From NCBI RefSeq assembly GCF_007995245.1, contig NZ_VCBA01000011.1:1-64000 (forward strand): a stretch of DNA of 64,000 nucleotides, read 5' to 3'. Source of the stretch: Tateyamaria sp. syn59 (GTDB lineage: Bacteria; Pseudomonadota; Alphaproteobacteria; Rhodobacterales; Rhodobacteraceae). A program made the translations under genes and the position numbers. Of the stretch, positions 53,610 through 62,655 are shown in pieces. The notes beneath the pieces are model-generated. The model made no database searches. It was not told the origin of the DNA and was given only the letters and a program-made list of their open reading frames with translations. Within the stretch, counting starts at the first letter, position 1; every line of letters starts with the position of its first letter.

Positions 53610-54626
53610 ATGAACAAGATCGCAGTCGGCGGCATCGCCGCCGCCATTTCCTGCACATTCGCGCTCGAAGCAGCCGCGACAGAGTGGAATGTGTCCGTTT
53701 GGGGCAAACGTCGCGCCTTCACGGAACACATCGAAAAGCTGGCCGAACTGGTTTCGGAAAAGACAGGCGGCGAATTCACCATGAACATCAGCTATGGTGG
53801 CCTGTCGAAAAACCGCGAGAACCTGGATGGCATTTCCATCGGTGCCTTCGAGATGGCACAATTCTGCGCCGGGTATCACCGCGACAAGAACCGCGTGATT
53901 ACCGTGCTGGAGCTGCCTTTCCTGGGTGTTGAGAACCTGGAACAGGAAGTCGCTGTCGCCTCGGCCGTGTACCAGCACCCGGCTGCGGTTGAGGAAATGG
54001 AGCAGTGGAATGCACGGCTGCTCATGACGTCGCCCATGCCGCAATACAACATCGTGGGCACGGGTGAGCCAAAAACGACACTGGCCGATTTCGAAGGGAT
54101 GCGCGTACGCGCGACCGGTGGCCTCGGCAAGGCGTTTGAGAGCGTAGGCGGTGTGCCAACGTCCGTCACCGCGACCGAGGCGTATCAGGCCATGGAATCC
54201 GGTGTGGTCGACACCGTTGCCTTTGCACAGCATGCGCACTTGTCCTTCGGCACGATCAACCAGGCGGATTGGTGGACAGCAAACCTGAACCCCGGCACAG
54301 TGAATTGTCCTGTTGTTGTCAACATCGACGCCTATGACAGCCTGTCGGATGACCACAAGGCTGCGCTGGAAAGCTCGATCCCCGAGGCCATTGATCACTA
54401 CCTGGCCAACTACGCCGAACTGCTCGAGCGCTGGGACAGCGTGCTGGAAGAGAAGGGCGTTCAAAAGGTCGAGATTGCGCCCGAAGTGATCGAAGAGTTC
54501 CGCGCGGTTGCAGCAGATCCAGCGCGTGACGCCTGGATCGCTGATATGGAAGCGCAGGGCTTGCCCGGTCAGGAACTTTACGATCTCGTTGTGGAGACCC
54601 TCGCCGACGCCAAGGGCGGCAGCTAA
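53610..54626 (+). CDS. TRAP transporter substrate-binding protein (DctP)
   Basis: 338 residues with a Sec signal (ISCTFALEAAATEW). DctP fold: VRATGGLGKAFESVGGVPTSVTATEAYQAMESGVVDT, with the conserved Arg of VRATGG for the ligand carboxylate. Periplasmic binding protein for an organic acid; first gene of the operon. Confidence 0.93.
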   Translation: MNKIAVGGIAAAISCTFALEAAATEWNVSVWGKRRAFTEHIEKLAELVSEKTGGEFTMNISYGGLSKNRENLDGISIGAFEMAQFCAGYHRDKNRVITVLELPFLGVENLEQEVAVASAVYQHPAAVEEMEQWNARLLMTSPMPQYNIVGTGEPKTTLADFEGMRVRATGGLGKAFESVGGVPTSVTATEAYQAMESGVVDTVAFAQHAHLSFGTINQADWWTANLNPGTVNCPVVVNIDAYDSLSDDHKAALESSIPEAIDHYLANYAELLERWDSVLEEKGVQKVEIAPEVIEEFRAVAADPARDAWIADMEAQGLPGQELYDLVVETLADAKGGS

Positions 54627-54631
54627 GTAAG

Positions 54632-54663
54632 TTGCCCGGCACGTCGTGAGGCCTGCCGGGCAA
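54632..54663 (+). other. stem-loop after the TRAP binding-protein gene
   Basis: TTGCCCGGCA, 12 bases, TGCCGGGCAA: perfect 10-bp stem five bases after the DctP stop, followed by AACAAAC rather than T. It probably stabilises the dctP message or trims read-through into the membrane genes. Confidence 0.72.
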
Positions 54664-54691
54664 AACAAACAACCTCATCAAGGGGGCGGGC

Positions 54692-55321
54692 ATGGCAGGT
54701 GCATCTACAGTGCTGGAGGATTCCAGCCTTCTTAGTCGTTTGGACAGGGCCCTGCTGCCCGTCGAACGCGTGATGGCTCTGCTCAGCGGTCTGGCCGCCT
54801 TTTCCCTTATGTTTCTCGCGGCTTACTCCGTGTCCGCGCGCGAGTTCTTTGAAAAGCCGTTGTTGGGATATGTGGATTACATCGAAGCGTTGATGCCGCT
54901 GATTGCCATCATGGGTGTGTCCTATGTTCAGCGCGGTGGCAGCCATATTCGGATGGACATCATCATTGGGGCCATGCGCGGCCGTTTGTTGTGGCTTGTG
55001 GAATTGTTCATGGTGCTGCTGATCCTTGTCCTGATGATTGCGCTCATCTGGGGATCATGGGCGCATTTTGACCGTTCCTTTGATTGCGCGCGGCCACTTT
55101 GTAGCCGGGACAGTTCCATCGACATCTCGATGCCGCTCTGGCCGTCAAAGCTGCTGGTCCCTATCGCCTTTGCGGTGTTGTGCGCGCGGCTCGTCTTGCA
55201 GTCCGTGGGCTACGCGCGGGCGTTTTGGCTGAACCTCGATCGCCCCGTCGCCGTGCCACTGATCCAGAGCGTGGCGGCACAAGCCAAGGCCGAGGCTGAG
55301 GCGTTGGAAGGGGCGGACTGA
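54692..55321 (+). CDS. TRAP transporter small permease (DctQ)
   Basis: 209 residues with four membrane helices (ALLSGLAAFSLMFLAAYSV, IEALMPLIAIMGVSYV, LVELFMVLLILVLMIALIWG, SKLLVPIAFAVLCARLVLQ). GGSHIRMDI is the family-type segment. ATG 55321 of the large permease overlaps its stop by one base. Confidence 0.92.
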   Translation: MAGASTVLEDSSLLSRLDRALLPVERVMALLSGLAAFSLMFLAAYSVSAREFFEKPLLGYVDYIEALMPLIAIMGVSYVQRGGSHIRMDIIIGAMRGRLLWLVELFMVLLILVLMIALIWGSWAHFDRSFDCARPLCSRDSSIDISMPLWPSKLLVPIAFAVLCARLVLQSVGYARAFWLNLDRPVAVPLIQSVAAQAKAEAEALEGAD

Positions 55322-56718
55322 TGGACCCGATCACAATCGGCCTGTGGACGACAGGGGGCATGCTCTGCCTTGTTTTTCTGGGGATGCGCGTTGCTTTTGC
55401 GGCAGGGCTTGCGGGTTTTGTCGGGCTTGTCTGGTTGCGCTGGAACGGGTTCGACTATGCGCCCGAACGGTTGGGCAAGGCTGTTGAAATCAGTGTGAAG
55501 ATCGCGGGGCAGGTGCCGCATTCCAAAGTTTCGGCACACGCCCTATCCCTGATCCCGACCTTCATCTTGATCGGGTACCTTGCCTATTACGCCAAGCTGA
55601 CGACCGCGCTGTTCGACGCGGCCAAGAAGTGGATCGCATGGGTGCCGGGCGGTCTGGCCGTATCAACCGTGTTTTCGACGGCCGGTTTTGCCGCAGTATC
55701 CGGCGCGTCCGTCGCCACGGCGGCCGTGTTCGCGCGTATCGCCATCCCCGAGATGCTCAAGATCGGGTATAACAAGCAATTTGCCGCGGGCGTCGTGGCC
55801 GCAGGCGGAACGCTTGCGTCGCTGATCCCGCCGTCGGCGATCCTTGTTATCTATGCCATCATCGTCGAACAGGATGTCGGCAAACTGCTGCTGGCGGGCT
55901 TTATCCCCGGTGCGTTCTCCGCCTTTGTTTACGCCGTTCTGATCATCGGCATCGCCGTCATCTTCAAGACTGTCGGCCCGCCGGTCGGCGGTTTTACCTG
56001 GCGCGAACGCCTCGTGGCTCTGCCGCCCGCGTTGCCCATCGTGGCCGTGGTCGTGATCATCATCTTTTTTGTTTACAACCCGTTCGGCGATGCCTGGGGC
56101 ACACCAACCGAAGGCGGTGCAGTGGGCGCGTTCATCGTATTTCTCATGGCGCTCTATCGCGGCATGCGCCTGTCTGAGCTGAAGGACGCGCTGATCGAAA
56201 CCGCTAAGCTGACCGTGATGATCTTCACCATCATCTGGGGCGTGTTGATCTATGTCCGGTTCCTCGGCTTCGCCGACCTGCCGGGCGCTTTCAGTGATTG
56301 GATCACCTCTCTGACTGTCTCGCCGATGCTGATCTTGATTTGCATCCTGCTGGCCTATGCCGTGCTTGGCATGTTCATGGACGCCATCGGTATGCTGCTG
56401 TTGACGCTTCCGGTGGTTTATCCGGCGGTCATGGCCCTCAACGGCGGCGAATTCGTGAGCGCAGAGGACAGCGCCTTTGGGATGTCCGGCCCCATGTGCG
56501 CAATCTGGTTTGGAATCCTGGTCGTCAAGATGGCGGAGTTCTGTCTGATCACACCTCCAATCGGGCTCAACTGTTTTGTCGTGGCGGGCGTACGCGATGA
56601 CCTGAATGTTCAGGACGTGTTCAAAGGCGTCACCCCGTTCTTCATCGCAGACGCGATCACCATCGCGCTTCTTGTAGCATTCCCGGCCATCGTGCTTTGG
56701 TTGCCGTCATTGGCGTGA
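55321..56718 (+). CDS. TRAP transporter large permease (DctM)
   Basis: 465 residues, about 12 membrane segments: HALSLIPTFILIGYLAYY, STAGFAAVSGASVATAAVFARIAIPEM, AAGGTLASLIPPSAILVIYAII, FGILVVKMAEFCLITPPIGLNCFVVAG. The ion-coupled transport subunit of the same TRAP system. Confidence 0.94.
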   Translation: MDPITIGLWTTGGMLCLVFLGMRVAFAAGLAGFVGLVWLRWNGFDYAPERLGKAVEISVKIAGQVPHSKVSAHALSLIPTFILIGYLAYYAKLTTALFDAAKKWIAWVPGGLAVSTVFSTAGFAAVSGASVATAAVFARIAIPEMLKIGYNKQFAAGVVAAGGTLASLIPPSAILVIYAIIVEQDVGKLLLAGFIPGAFSAFVYAVLIIGIAVIFKTVGPPVGGFTWRERLVALPPALPIVAVVVIIIFFVYNPFGDAWGTPTEGGAVGAFIVFLMALYRGMRLSELKDALIETAKLTVMIFTIIWGVLIYVRFLGFADLPGAFSDWITSLTVSPMLILICILLAYAVLGMFMDAIGMLLLTLPVVYPAVMALNGGEFVSAEDSAFGMSGPMCAIWFGILVVKMAEFCLITPPIGLNCFVVAGVRDDLNVQDVFKGVTPFFIADAITIALLVAFPAIVLWLPSLA

Positions 56719-56737
56719 GCGACGGACGGAGGCCGCG

Positions 56738-57973
56738 ATGCCCGACAAGACGATCCTGGTGGTCGGCACCTATGACACCAAGAACGACGAACTGAATTAC
56801 ATGGTCGAGCGCATCCGCGCGCAAGGCGGCGGCGCGCTGACAATGGACATCTCCGTTCTCGGCGATCCGGTGCAGCCGACGGATATCTCGAAACACGATG
56901 TGGCAGAGGCAGCGGGCAGCTCGATCCAAGCCGCCATTGACAGTGACGACGAAAACACCGCGATGCAGATCATGGCGCGGGGCGCCAGTGCCCTGGCGCA
57001 ACGGCTTTTGAACGAACGGCGCTTTGACGGCATTGTCATTCTGGGCGGCACGATGGGAACTGATGCGGCGCTCGACATCTGCCAGGCATTGCCGCTGGGT
57101 GTGCCCAAATACGTTGTTTCAACCGTTTCCTTTTCGCCGCTGATCGAGCCGCAGCGCCTGTCTGCTGACATCCAGATGATCCTCTGGGCGGGCGGTCTGT
57201 ATGGTCTCAACGCGGTCTGCAAGGCGTCCTTGTCCCAGGCCGCAGGCGCTGTGCTGGGCGCCGCTCGGGCGGTTGAGCCACCAAATCTGACAAAACCTCT
57301 GGTCGGAATGACGTCGCTGGGGTCCTCCTGCCTGACCTATATGAAGGCCCTGAAGCCTGCGCTGGAAGAGCGCGGTTTTGAGGTTGCGATCTTTCACGCG
57401 ACCGGCATGGGCGGGATGGCCTTTGAAAGCATCGCGCGCGATGGCGGGTTTGTCTGCGTGATGGACTTTGCGCTGTCCGAACTCGGCAATCTTCTTGCCG
57501 GGTCTGTTGTCAATGCAGGTACGGATCGGATGCTGAACGCAGGGCGGGCGGGTATTCCGCAGATCGTGGCGCCGGGATGCCTCGACCTAATCGACTTCGC
57601 GGGTTGGCAGGATATACCCGACCGGTTCCAGGACCGCCCTTTTCATGCCCATAACCGGCTCGTGAAATGCTCCGGCTACAATGCGGATGAGCGTCGGGAA
57701 ACGGCGCGCGAATTGGCTCAAAGGCTCAAGCAGTCAGAGGCGCCCGTTCACGTGATCCTGCCAAACCAAGGGATCGAGGAGTGGGATCGCCCCGGCGGTC
57801 CTGCGCATGACGCGCCCGCTCTTGCAGCGTTTTGCGATGAGATGCGCACGCAAATGACAGACCCGATAAAATTCACTGAACTGGATTGCCATATCAACGA
57901 CGCAGCCTTTGTCGAGGCGGCGCTGATCATCTTTGACAGTTGGGTATCCGATGGGACAATACGGACTGTTTGA
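56738..57973 (+). CDS. Tm-1-like ATP-binding domain protein (UPF0261)
   Basis: 411 residues of the UPF0261/Tm-1 family: ILVVGTYDTKNDELNYM, FDGIVILGGTMGTDAALD, VGMTSLGSSCLTYMKALKPALEERGFEVAIFHATGMGGMAFE. Function in bacteria is unsettled; family members often accompany TRAP or catabolic genes. GGAGG-like site 8 bases before ATG. Confidence 0.9.
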   Translation: MPDKTILVVGTYDTKNDELNYMVERIRAQGGGALTMDISVLGDPVQPTDISKHDVAEAAGSSIQAAIDSDDENTAMQIMARGASALAQRLLNERRFDGIVILGGTMGTDAALDICQALPLGVPKYVVSTVSFSPLIEPQRLSADIQMILWAGGLYGLNAVCKASLSQAAGAVLGAARAVEPPNLTKPLVGMTSLGSSCLTYMKALKPALEERGFEVAIFHATGMGGMAFESIARDGGFVCVMDFALSELGNLLAGSVVNAGTDRMLNAGRAGIPQIVAPGCLDLIDFAGWQDIPDRFQDRPFHAHNRLVKCSGYNADERRETARELAQRLKQSEAPVHVILPNQGIEEWDRPGGPAHDAPALAAFCDEMRTQMTDPIKFTELDCHINDAAFVEAALIIFDSWVSDGTIRTV

Positions 57974-58088
57974 ACCTGGCACGCTGCACACGGTTCCGCG
58001 TTGTTAGTTACAAAAGCAACTGATACCCGGCTTTGAAACTCGAACGGCCGCGCGGGCAATGCCAAGCGCTGCAAGCAAGGATGAACCC

Positions 58089-59039
58089 ATGGCCAAGGCT
58101 TTCGCGTCCCAAGGGGACATGACGGAAAAGACCATCACCTTTGACGAGATCGGCGAGGGATTGTGGGCGTTCACCGCCGAAGGGGATCCCAATTCCGGCG
58201 TCATAATCGGCGATGAAAGCGTGATGATTGTCGAGGCGCAGGCGACCCCCCGTCTGGCTGAAAAGGTGATCGAGAAGGTGCGGTCTGTCACGGACAAGCC
58301 GATTACGCATCTGGTGCTGACCCATTACCATGCGGTGCGGGTGCTGGGAGCGTCGGCCTATGGCGCGGATCAGATCATCATGTCGGACATGGCCCGAGGT
58401 ATGGTGGCGGAGCGCGGACAGGAGGATTGGGACAGTGAATTCCAACGCTTCCCGCGTCTCTTCGAAGGGTATGAGAGCATTCCGGGACTGACCTGGCCGA
58501 CGACGACATTTTCGGACGCGATGACCGTTTACCTGGGAAATCGCCGCGTCGATGTCAAACATCTGGGTCGCGCCCATACGGCGGGGGATGCTGTCATTCA
58601 CGTGCCTGATCAGAACGTGATGTTTACCGGTGACATCGTTGAATACCACTCGGCCTGCTATTGCGGTGACGGGTACTTCGGGGATTGGGGCGGCACGCTG
58701 GACGCGATCAAAGCCTATGAGGTTGATGCCATCGCGCCAGGTCGTGGAGATGCGCTTGTCGGGTCCGAGATGGTGAACAAGGCCATCGAAAGCACACGAG
58801 ACTTTGTGGATAGCACGTACCGCCCGGCAGCACGTGTTGCGGCACGGAACGGCTCGTTGAAAGAGGCTTGGGACGCGGTGCGCGCCGAGTGTGACCCCAA
58901 GTTCAGCGACTATGCCATCTACGAACACTGCCTGCCGTTCAACGTCGCCCGCGCTTACGACGAGGCCCGCGGCATTGCCCATCCACGCATCTGGACGGAC
59001 AAGCGAGATATCGAAATGTGGGAGGCCTTGCAGGGATAG
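58089..59039 (+). CDS. MBL-fold protein with altered metal motif
   Basis: 316 residues from ATG 58089 (AAGGA upstream). Metallo-beta-lactamase fold, but the His-x-His-x-Asp-His motif reads LTHYHAVRVLG: His79 and His81 are kept, Asp83 and His84 are Val and Arg. The later ligands (GRAHTAGDAV; FTGDIV) are present, so one metal site is incomplete. In a catabolic operon it may be a hydrolase or decarboxylase-like enzyme of a special subfamily. Confidence 0.88.
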   Translation: MAKAFASQGDMTEKTITFDEIGEGLWAFTAEGDPNSGVIIGDESVMIVEAQATPRLAEKVIEKVRSVTDKPITHLVLTHYHAVRVLGASAYGADQIIMSDMARGMVAERGQEDWDSEFQRFPRLFEGYESIPGLTWPTTTFSDAMTVYLGNRRVDVKHLGRAHTAGDAVIHVPDQNVMFTGDIVEYHSACYCGDGYFGDWGGTLDAIKAYEVDAIAPGRGDALVGSEMVNKAIESTRDFVDSTYRPAARVAARNGSLKEAWDAVRAECDPKFSDYAIYEHCLPFNVARAYDEARGIAHPRIWTDKRDIEMWEALQG

Positions 59040-59042
59040 GTC

Positions 59043-60680
59043 ATGGTCGATGTGCGGTATGACATAGCGTTCCAACTCTATCCATACGCTCCCGTCTCTG
59101 CGCAGACCATGCCTGCGCAGCGGCACCCGGTTATCGTTGTCGGTGGTGGGCCCATCGGGATGGCCCTTGCTTTGGATCTTGGGCGCAAGGGCACTCCGGT
59201 ACTGGTTCTCGATGACCATGACGGTGTGGGGCAGGGCAGCCGCGCTATCTGTTTTGCCAAGCGGACCTTGGAGATTGCCAATCGGCTTGGCGCAGGCAAA
59301 CGTATGATCGACAAGGGCGTGGTCTGGAATGTGGGCAAAGTCTTTCATGGCGACACCCGCGTGTTCCAATTCAACCTGCAACCTGAGGGCGGGCACCGCT
59401 GCCCGGCCTTCATCAACCTGCAGCAACCCTACTTCGAAAAATTCCTGGTGGATGAGATTCGGGTGGCGCAAGGCGAGGGCGCGCCGATTGAAATCCGTGG
59501 GCGCAATGCAGTCACGGCAATGGATCAGCGGGAAGACCATGTGCTCTTGGATGTCGATACACCCGACGGCCCCTATCAGATCGAGGCGGAGTGGCTGATC
59601 GCCTGTGATGGCGCGCGCAGCCCGATCCGCGACATGATGGGGCTGAGCTTTGATGGCCGCGTGTTCGAAGACAATTTCCTGATCGCCGACGTGAAGATGA
59701 CTGCAGATTTCCCGACGGAGCGGTGGTTCTGGTTCGAGCCGCCGTTCAAGGACGCGGGCCAGTCCGCGCTGCTGCACAAGCAACCGGACGATATCTGGCG
59801 CATCGACTTTCAGCTAGGTTGGGACATCGACCGGGAGAAAGAGCTGAAAGAGGAAAACATCCGCGCCCGCGTCGATGCGATGTTGGGTGAGGGCGCGGAC
59901 TACGAACTTGAATGGACGTCGATCTACACATTTCAATGCCGTCGGATGCGCGAATTCCGCCATGACCGCGTGATCTTTGCGGGCGACAGCGCACACCAGG
60001 TGTCGCCCTTTGGTGCGCGCGGGGCCAATTCTGGTGTCCAGGATGCCGACAATCTGGCCTGGAAGCTGGACCTCGTCCTGCGTGGCCTCGCAGCCGATGC
60101 CCTGCTCGACACCTATTCCGAGGAACGCGCTTACGGAGCGGATGAAAACATCCTGAATTCGACCCGCGCCACTGACTTCCTCACGCCAAAAAGCGAGATC
60201 AGTAAGGTTTTCCGCGATGCGATCCTTGATCTTGCCAAGGCGCACAAGTTCGCGCGGCCAATGGTCAATTCGGGGCGCCTGTCCATCCCTTGCGTCTATG
60301 ACGGATTGTCATTGAACGGGCCGGATCACCTTGATGGGCCCGATCGAACACGGGTTGGCGCACCCTGCGCAGACGCGCCTTTGCAAGACGGGTTCTTGCT
60401 GGACAACCTCAGCGGCGCGTTCACCGTTCTGGCCATAGATACCGATGCGCCAGCGTTAACGGAGGTCGACGGCATCGCAATCACAACGCTCGTGCTTGCC
60501 ACCGAAAAAGACGATCCAACGGGCGCATTGCGCGAACGGTATCTCGGCGATGCGCCTTCGGCCATATATCTCATTCGGCCGGACCAGCACGTCGCCGCGC
60601 GCTGGGTCACCGCGGACGCCCCAGCGATCGCAGATGCACTGCGGACAGCCATTGGACGGGGGTGCGCGCATGACACTTAA
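59043..60680 (+). CDS. FAD-dependent aromatic hydroxylase (PheA/TfdB-MhpA type)
   Basis: 545 residues: VIVVGGGPIGMALALDLGRKG (FAD), WLIACDGARSPIRDMMG, VIFAGDSAHQVSPFGARGANSGVQDADNLAWKL (the GD motif), and a C-terminal thioredoxin-like domain. Flavin monooxygenase of the phenol/3-(3-hydroxyphenyl)propionate hydroxylase group. An upstream ATG gives about 28 residues before the FAD strand. Overlaps the DUF2783 gene by 11 bases. Confidence 0.9.
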   Translation: MVDVRYDIAFQLYPYAPVSAQTMPAQRHPVIVVGGGPIGMALALDLGRKGTPVLVLDDHDGVGQGSRAICFAKRTLEIANRLGAGKRMIDKGVVWNVGKVFHGDTRVFQFNLQPEGGHRCPAFINLQQPYFEKFLVDEIRVAQGEGAPIEIRGRNAVTAMDQREDHVLLDVDTPDGPYQIEAEWLIACDGARSPIRDMMGLSFDGRVFEDNFLIADVKMTADFPTERWFWFEPPFKDAGQSALLHKQPDDIWRIDFQLGWDIDREKELKEENIRARVDAMLGEGADYELEWTSIYTFQCRRMREFRHDRVIFAGDSAHQVSPFGARGANSGVQDADNLAWKLDLVLRGLAADALLDTYSEERAYGADENILNSTRATDFLTPKSEISKVFRDAILDLAKAHKFARPMVNSGRLSIPCVYDGLSLNGPDHLDGPDRTRVGAPCADAPLQDGFLLDNLSGAFTVLAIDTDAPALTEVDGIAITTLVLATEKDDPTGALRERYLGDAPSAIYLIRPDQHVAARWVTADAPAIADALRTAIGRGCAHDT

Positions 60681-60858
60681 CCTCGACCCCAACATTCCAG
60701 ATCCGGACGGTTTTTATGATGAACTGCTGGCCGTGCACAAAGGCCTGAGCAAAGCAGAAAGTGACGCGCTCAACGCGCGTCTGCTGCTGATCCTGGCCAA
60801 TCACATCGGTGATCGGTTCATCTTGTCCGAAGCGCTCGCTGCCGCACGCAGACAGTAA
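60670..60858 (+). CDS. DUF2783 protein
   Basis: 62 residues (TLNLDPNIPDPDGFYDELL, ANHIGDRFILSEALAAAR) matching DUF2783, a small family found beside flavin hydroxylases of this type. ATG 60670 lies inside the end of the hydroxylase gene. Probably an accessory of that enzyme. Confidence 0.85.
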   Translation: MTLNLDPNIPDPDGFYDELLAVHKGLSKAESDALNARLLLILANHIGDRFILSEALAAARRQ

Positions 60859-60981
60859 AGGGCTGGCGTCCTTTTGCTACTGCAATGACGTCATGCCCGT
60901 CTTGCATTTGATCTTCGCCGCTCAGTCGCGCGTGTACAGTAGTTGCGAATGAAAGTGCTGCGGCCAGCGTGACAGTATGTC

Positions 60982-62655
60982 CTAAACGGCAGGGAGCGAG
61001 ATAACCCCGGCAGCAATGATGGCAACTAGGATCGCAAGCACAGCGATAGCGCTGTAGGCGGAGTAATCCGGTCCGGACCATTTCCAAAACGACCACTCAG
61101 GTAGCCCATCGAACCACTGTATTTGGGTGACGCGGGGTGCCGCGCGCATATGCTTGCGCGCGCCAATTCGAAAAAGCGCAAGGACCTCTCCTGCAGGAAC
61201 TTCGCGGGTTTCGATCCCGAAGGTCCTAACCAGCAGCAGGATGCCCAAGGTGAGCCCAAGCGCAATCAGGATTGGCGTTGCATTGGACAGCGCGTCTACC
61301 GGAAGTTCTGGAGCTGCGAAGGGCGCCAGCCATATGCCACCCATGGCCAACCCCGTCATCGTGCCCCACGGTGCGCATACCCAGGCCGACGGACGCGCTG
61401 TGTGTCCAGTGCCTGCCGCCATGAGCCACAGGAAACGCAACATCAAAAGTGCTGTGCCGACGCTGCTGATGAAAAGCGCGGGGTCGAGCGCGCCGCCCCA
61501 TAGCCCGGTGGGATCAAGCATCGCGTCCTTCAGCGCCGATTTCGCAACGGTGCCGCTGGTCCAGGGCGCGGCCGCAAGGGTCACTGCCGGAAGCGCCAGA
61601 AGCGCGATCGCGATCCCGCGTGTGACTCCTCGGCTGAGGCTTCCGATGGCTGGAACGCCCAGAAACAGCGCAGCTTTGGCAAAGGCGTGGTGCGCGGCAA
61701 ACAGTGCCAATGCCGGTGCAACCGCGTCCCAGGTTTCGGGCCGCGCGAGGCCAGTTCCGAGCGCCATTGCGACGAGGCCCATCTGAGCGACTGTTGAGTA
61801 AGCCAGAACAGCCTTGGGATTGTTTTGCGTAACCCCGATCAACGCAGCAAGCACAACAGACACGCCGCCGAGGACGATGACCACGATACCGGCGTCGGGC
61901 ATTTGCATCATGCCTAGTGGAAGTATGACAAGCGCACCGAACAGCCCGGCCTTTACCATGGCGCCACTCAGAACGGCACTGGCGGGCGCCGGGGCCGCCG
62001 CATGGGCAACCGGCAACCATATGTGCAGCGGCACAACCCCGAGTTTTATGCCGAACCCGATCGCGAGAAGGATCATGGAAAGGCCGCCGAGTTCCGTCTG
62101 CTGGACATCGGCCAGCAGCAACGAACCGGCGGTATAAGACGCGAGCGTCAGGCCCGAGAAAAGTGCCAACTCGCCGACAATTGCGAAGGTGATATAGCAC
62201 CGTCCTGCAAAGCTGGCGAATGGGCTGCGGTCATGAGCGACGAGGCCCCAGGAGGCGAGGCTCATCATTGAAAAGAACGTGTAGAAAGACACGATGTCGC
62301 CCGCGAGGATCAACCCGAAATTGCCCGCCATTGCCAAAAGGAAAAGGACGCAGAAACGGCTGCGTTGTACATCCGAATGCAGAGAGACGGCCGCGCACCA
62401 GGCCGCCGTTGTCCAGAGCAGGCTGGTGAACAGCAGGAACCCGGCGCGCAGCGTGTCCCACTCAAGCTGGGTTCCCAGAAGCAAGGCCGGGATCTCTTGC
62501 GCATGCTCGGATGCGCCGGACAGTGCCAGAACGAGCGCGGGCAGCGGGGCCAACACCGTCGCGTAAGGCAGTGCCTGGCGCGATAGGGGAAGCATCGCAA
62601 GCAGCGCGACCAAAACTGGAATTGCGGGTGCGGACAACAGCGGAAGCGAGGTCAT
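60982..62655 (-). CDS. proton-conducting membrane subunit (complex I/Mrp-type, second)
   Basis: 557 residues, about 14 membrane helices, PF00361-like: LLAIGFGIKLGVVPLHIWLPVAHAAAPAPASAVLSGAMVKAG with the conserved Lys and His of the proton path. ATG 62655 overlaps the stop of the upstream subunit (ATGA); the longer frame to 62775 is inside that gene. Member of a multi-subunit proton or Na+/H+ translocating complex; most of its genes lie outside the window. Confidence 0.88.
   Translation of the reverse strand: MTSLPLLSAPAIPVLVALLAMLPLSRQALPYATVLAPLPALVLALSGASEHAQEIPALLLGTQLEWDTLRAGFLLFTSLLWTTAAWCAAVSLHSDVQRSRFCVLFLLAMAGNFGLILAGDIVSFYTFFSMMSLASWGLVAHDRSPFASFAGRCYITFAIVGELALFSGLTLASYTAGSLLLADVQQTELGGLSMILLAIGFGIKLGVVPLHIWLPVAHAAAPAPASAVLSGAMVKAGLFGALVILPLGMMQMPDAGIVVIVLGGVSVVLAALIGVTQNNPKAVLAYSTVAQMGLVAMALGTGLARPETWDAVAPALALFAAHHAFAKAALFLGVPAIGSLSRGVTRGIAIALLALPAVTLAAAPWTSGTVAKSALKDAMLDPTGLWGGALDPALFISSVGTALLMLRFLWLMAAGTGHTARPSAWVCAPWGTMTGLAMGGIWLAPFAAPELPVDALSNATPILIALGLTLGILLLVRTFGIETREVPAGEVLALFRIGARKHMRAAPRVTQIQWFDGLPEWSFWKWSGPDYSAYSAIAVLAILVAIIAAGVISLPAV

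Noticed and set aside
53199-54668. 489-codon minus-strand frame across acs start and dctP
   Set aside because: Antisense to DctP and spanning the divergent promoter region; no domain.
58008-59783. 591-codon minus-strand frame opposite the MBL and hydroxylase genes
   Set aside because: Long but antisense to two clear enzymes; no motif.
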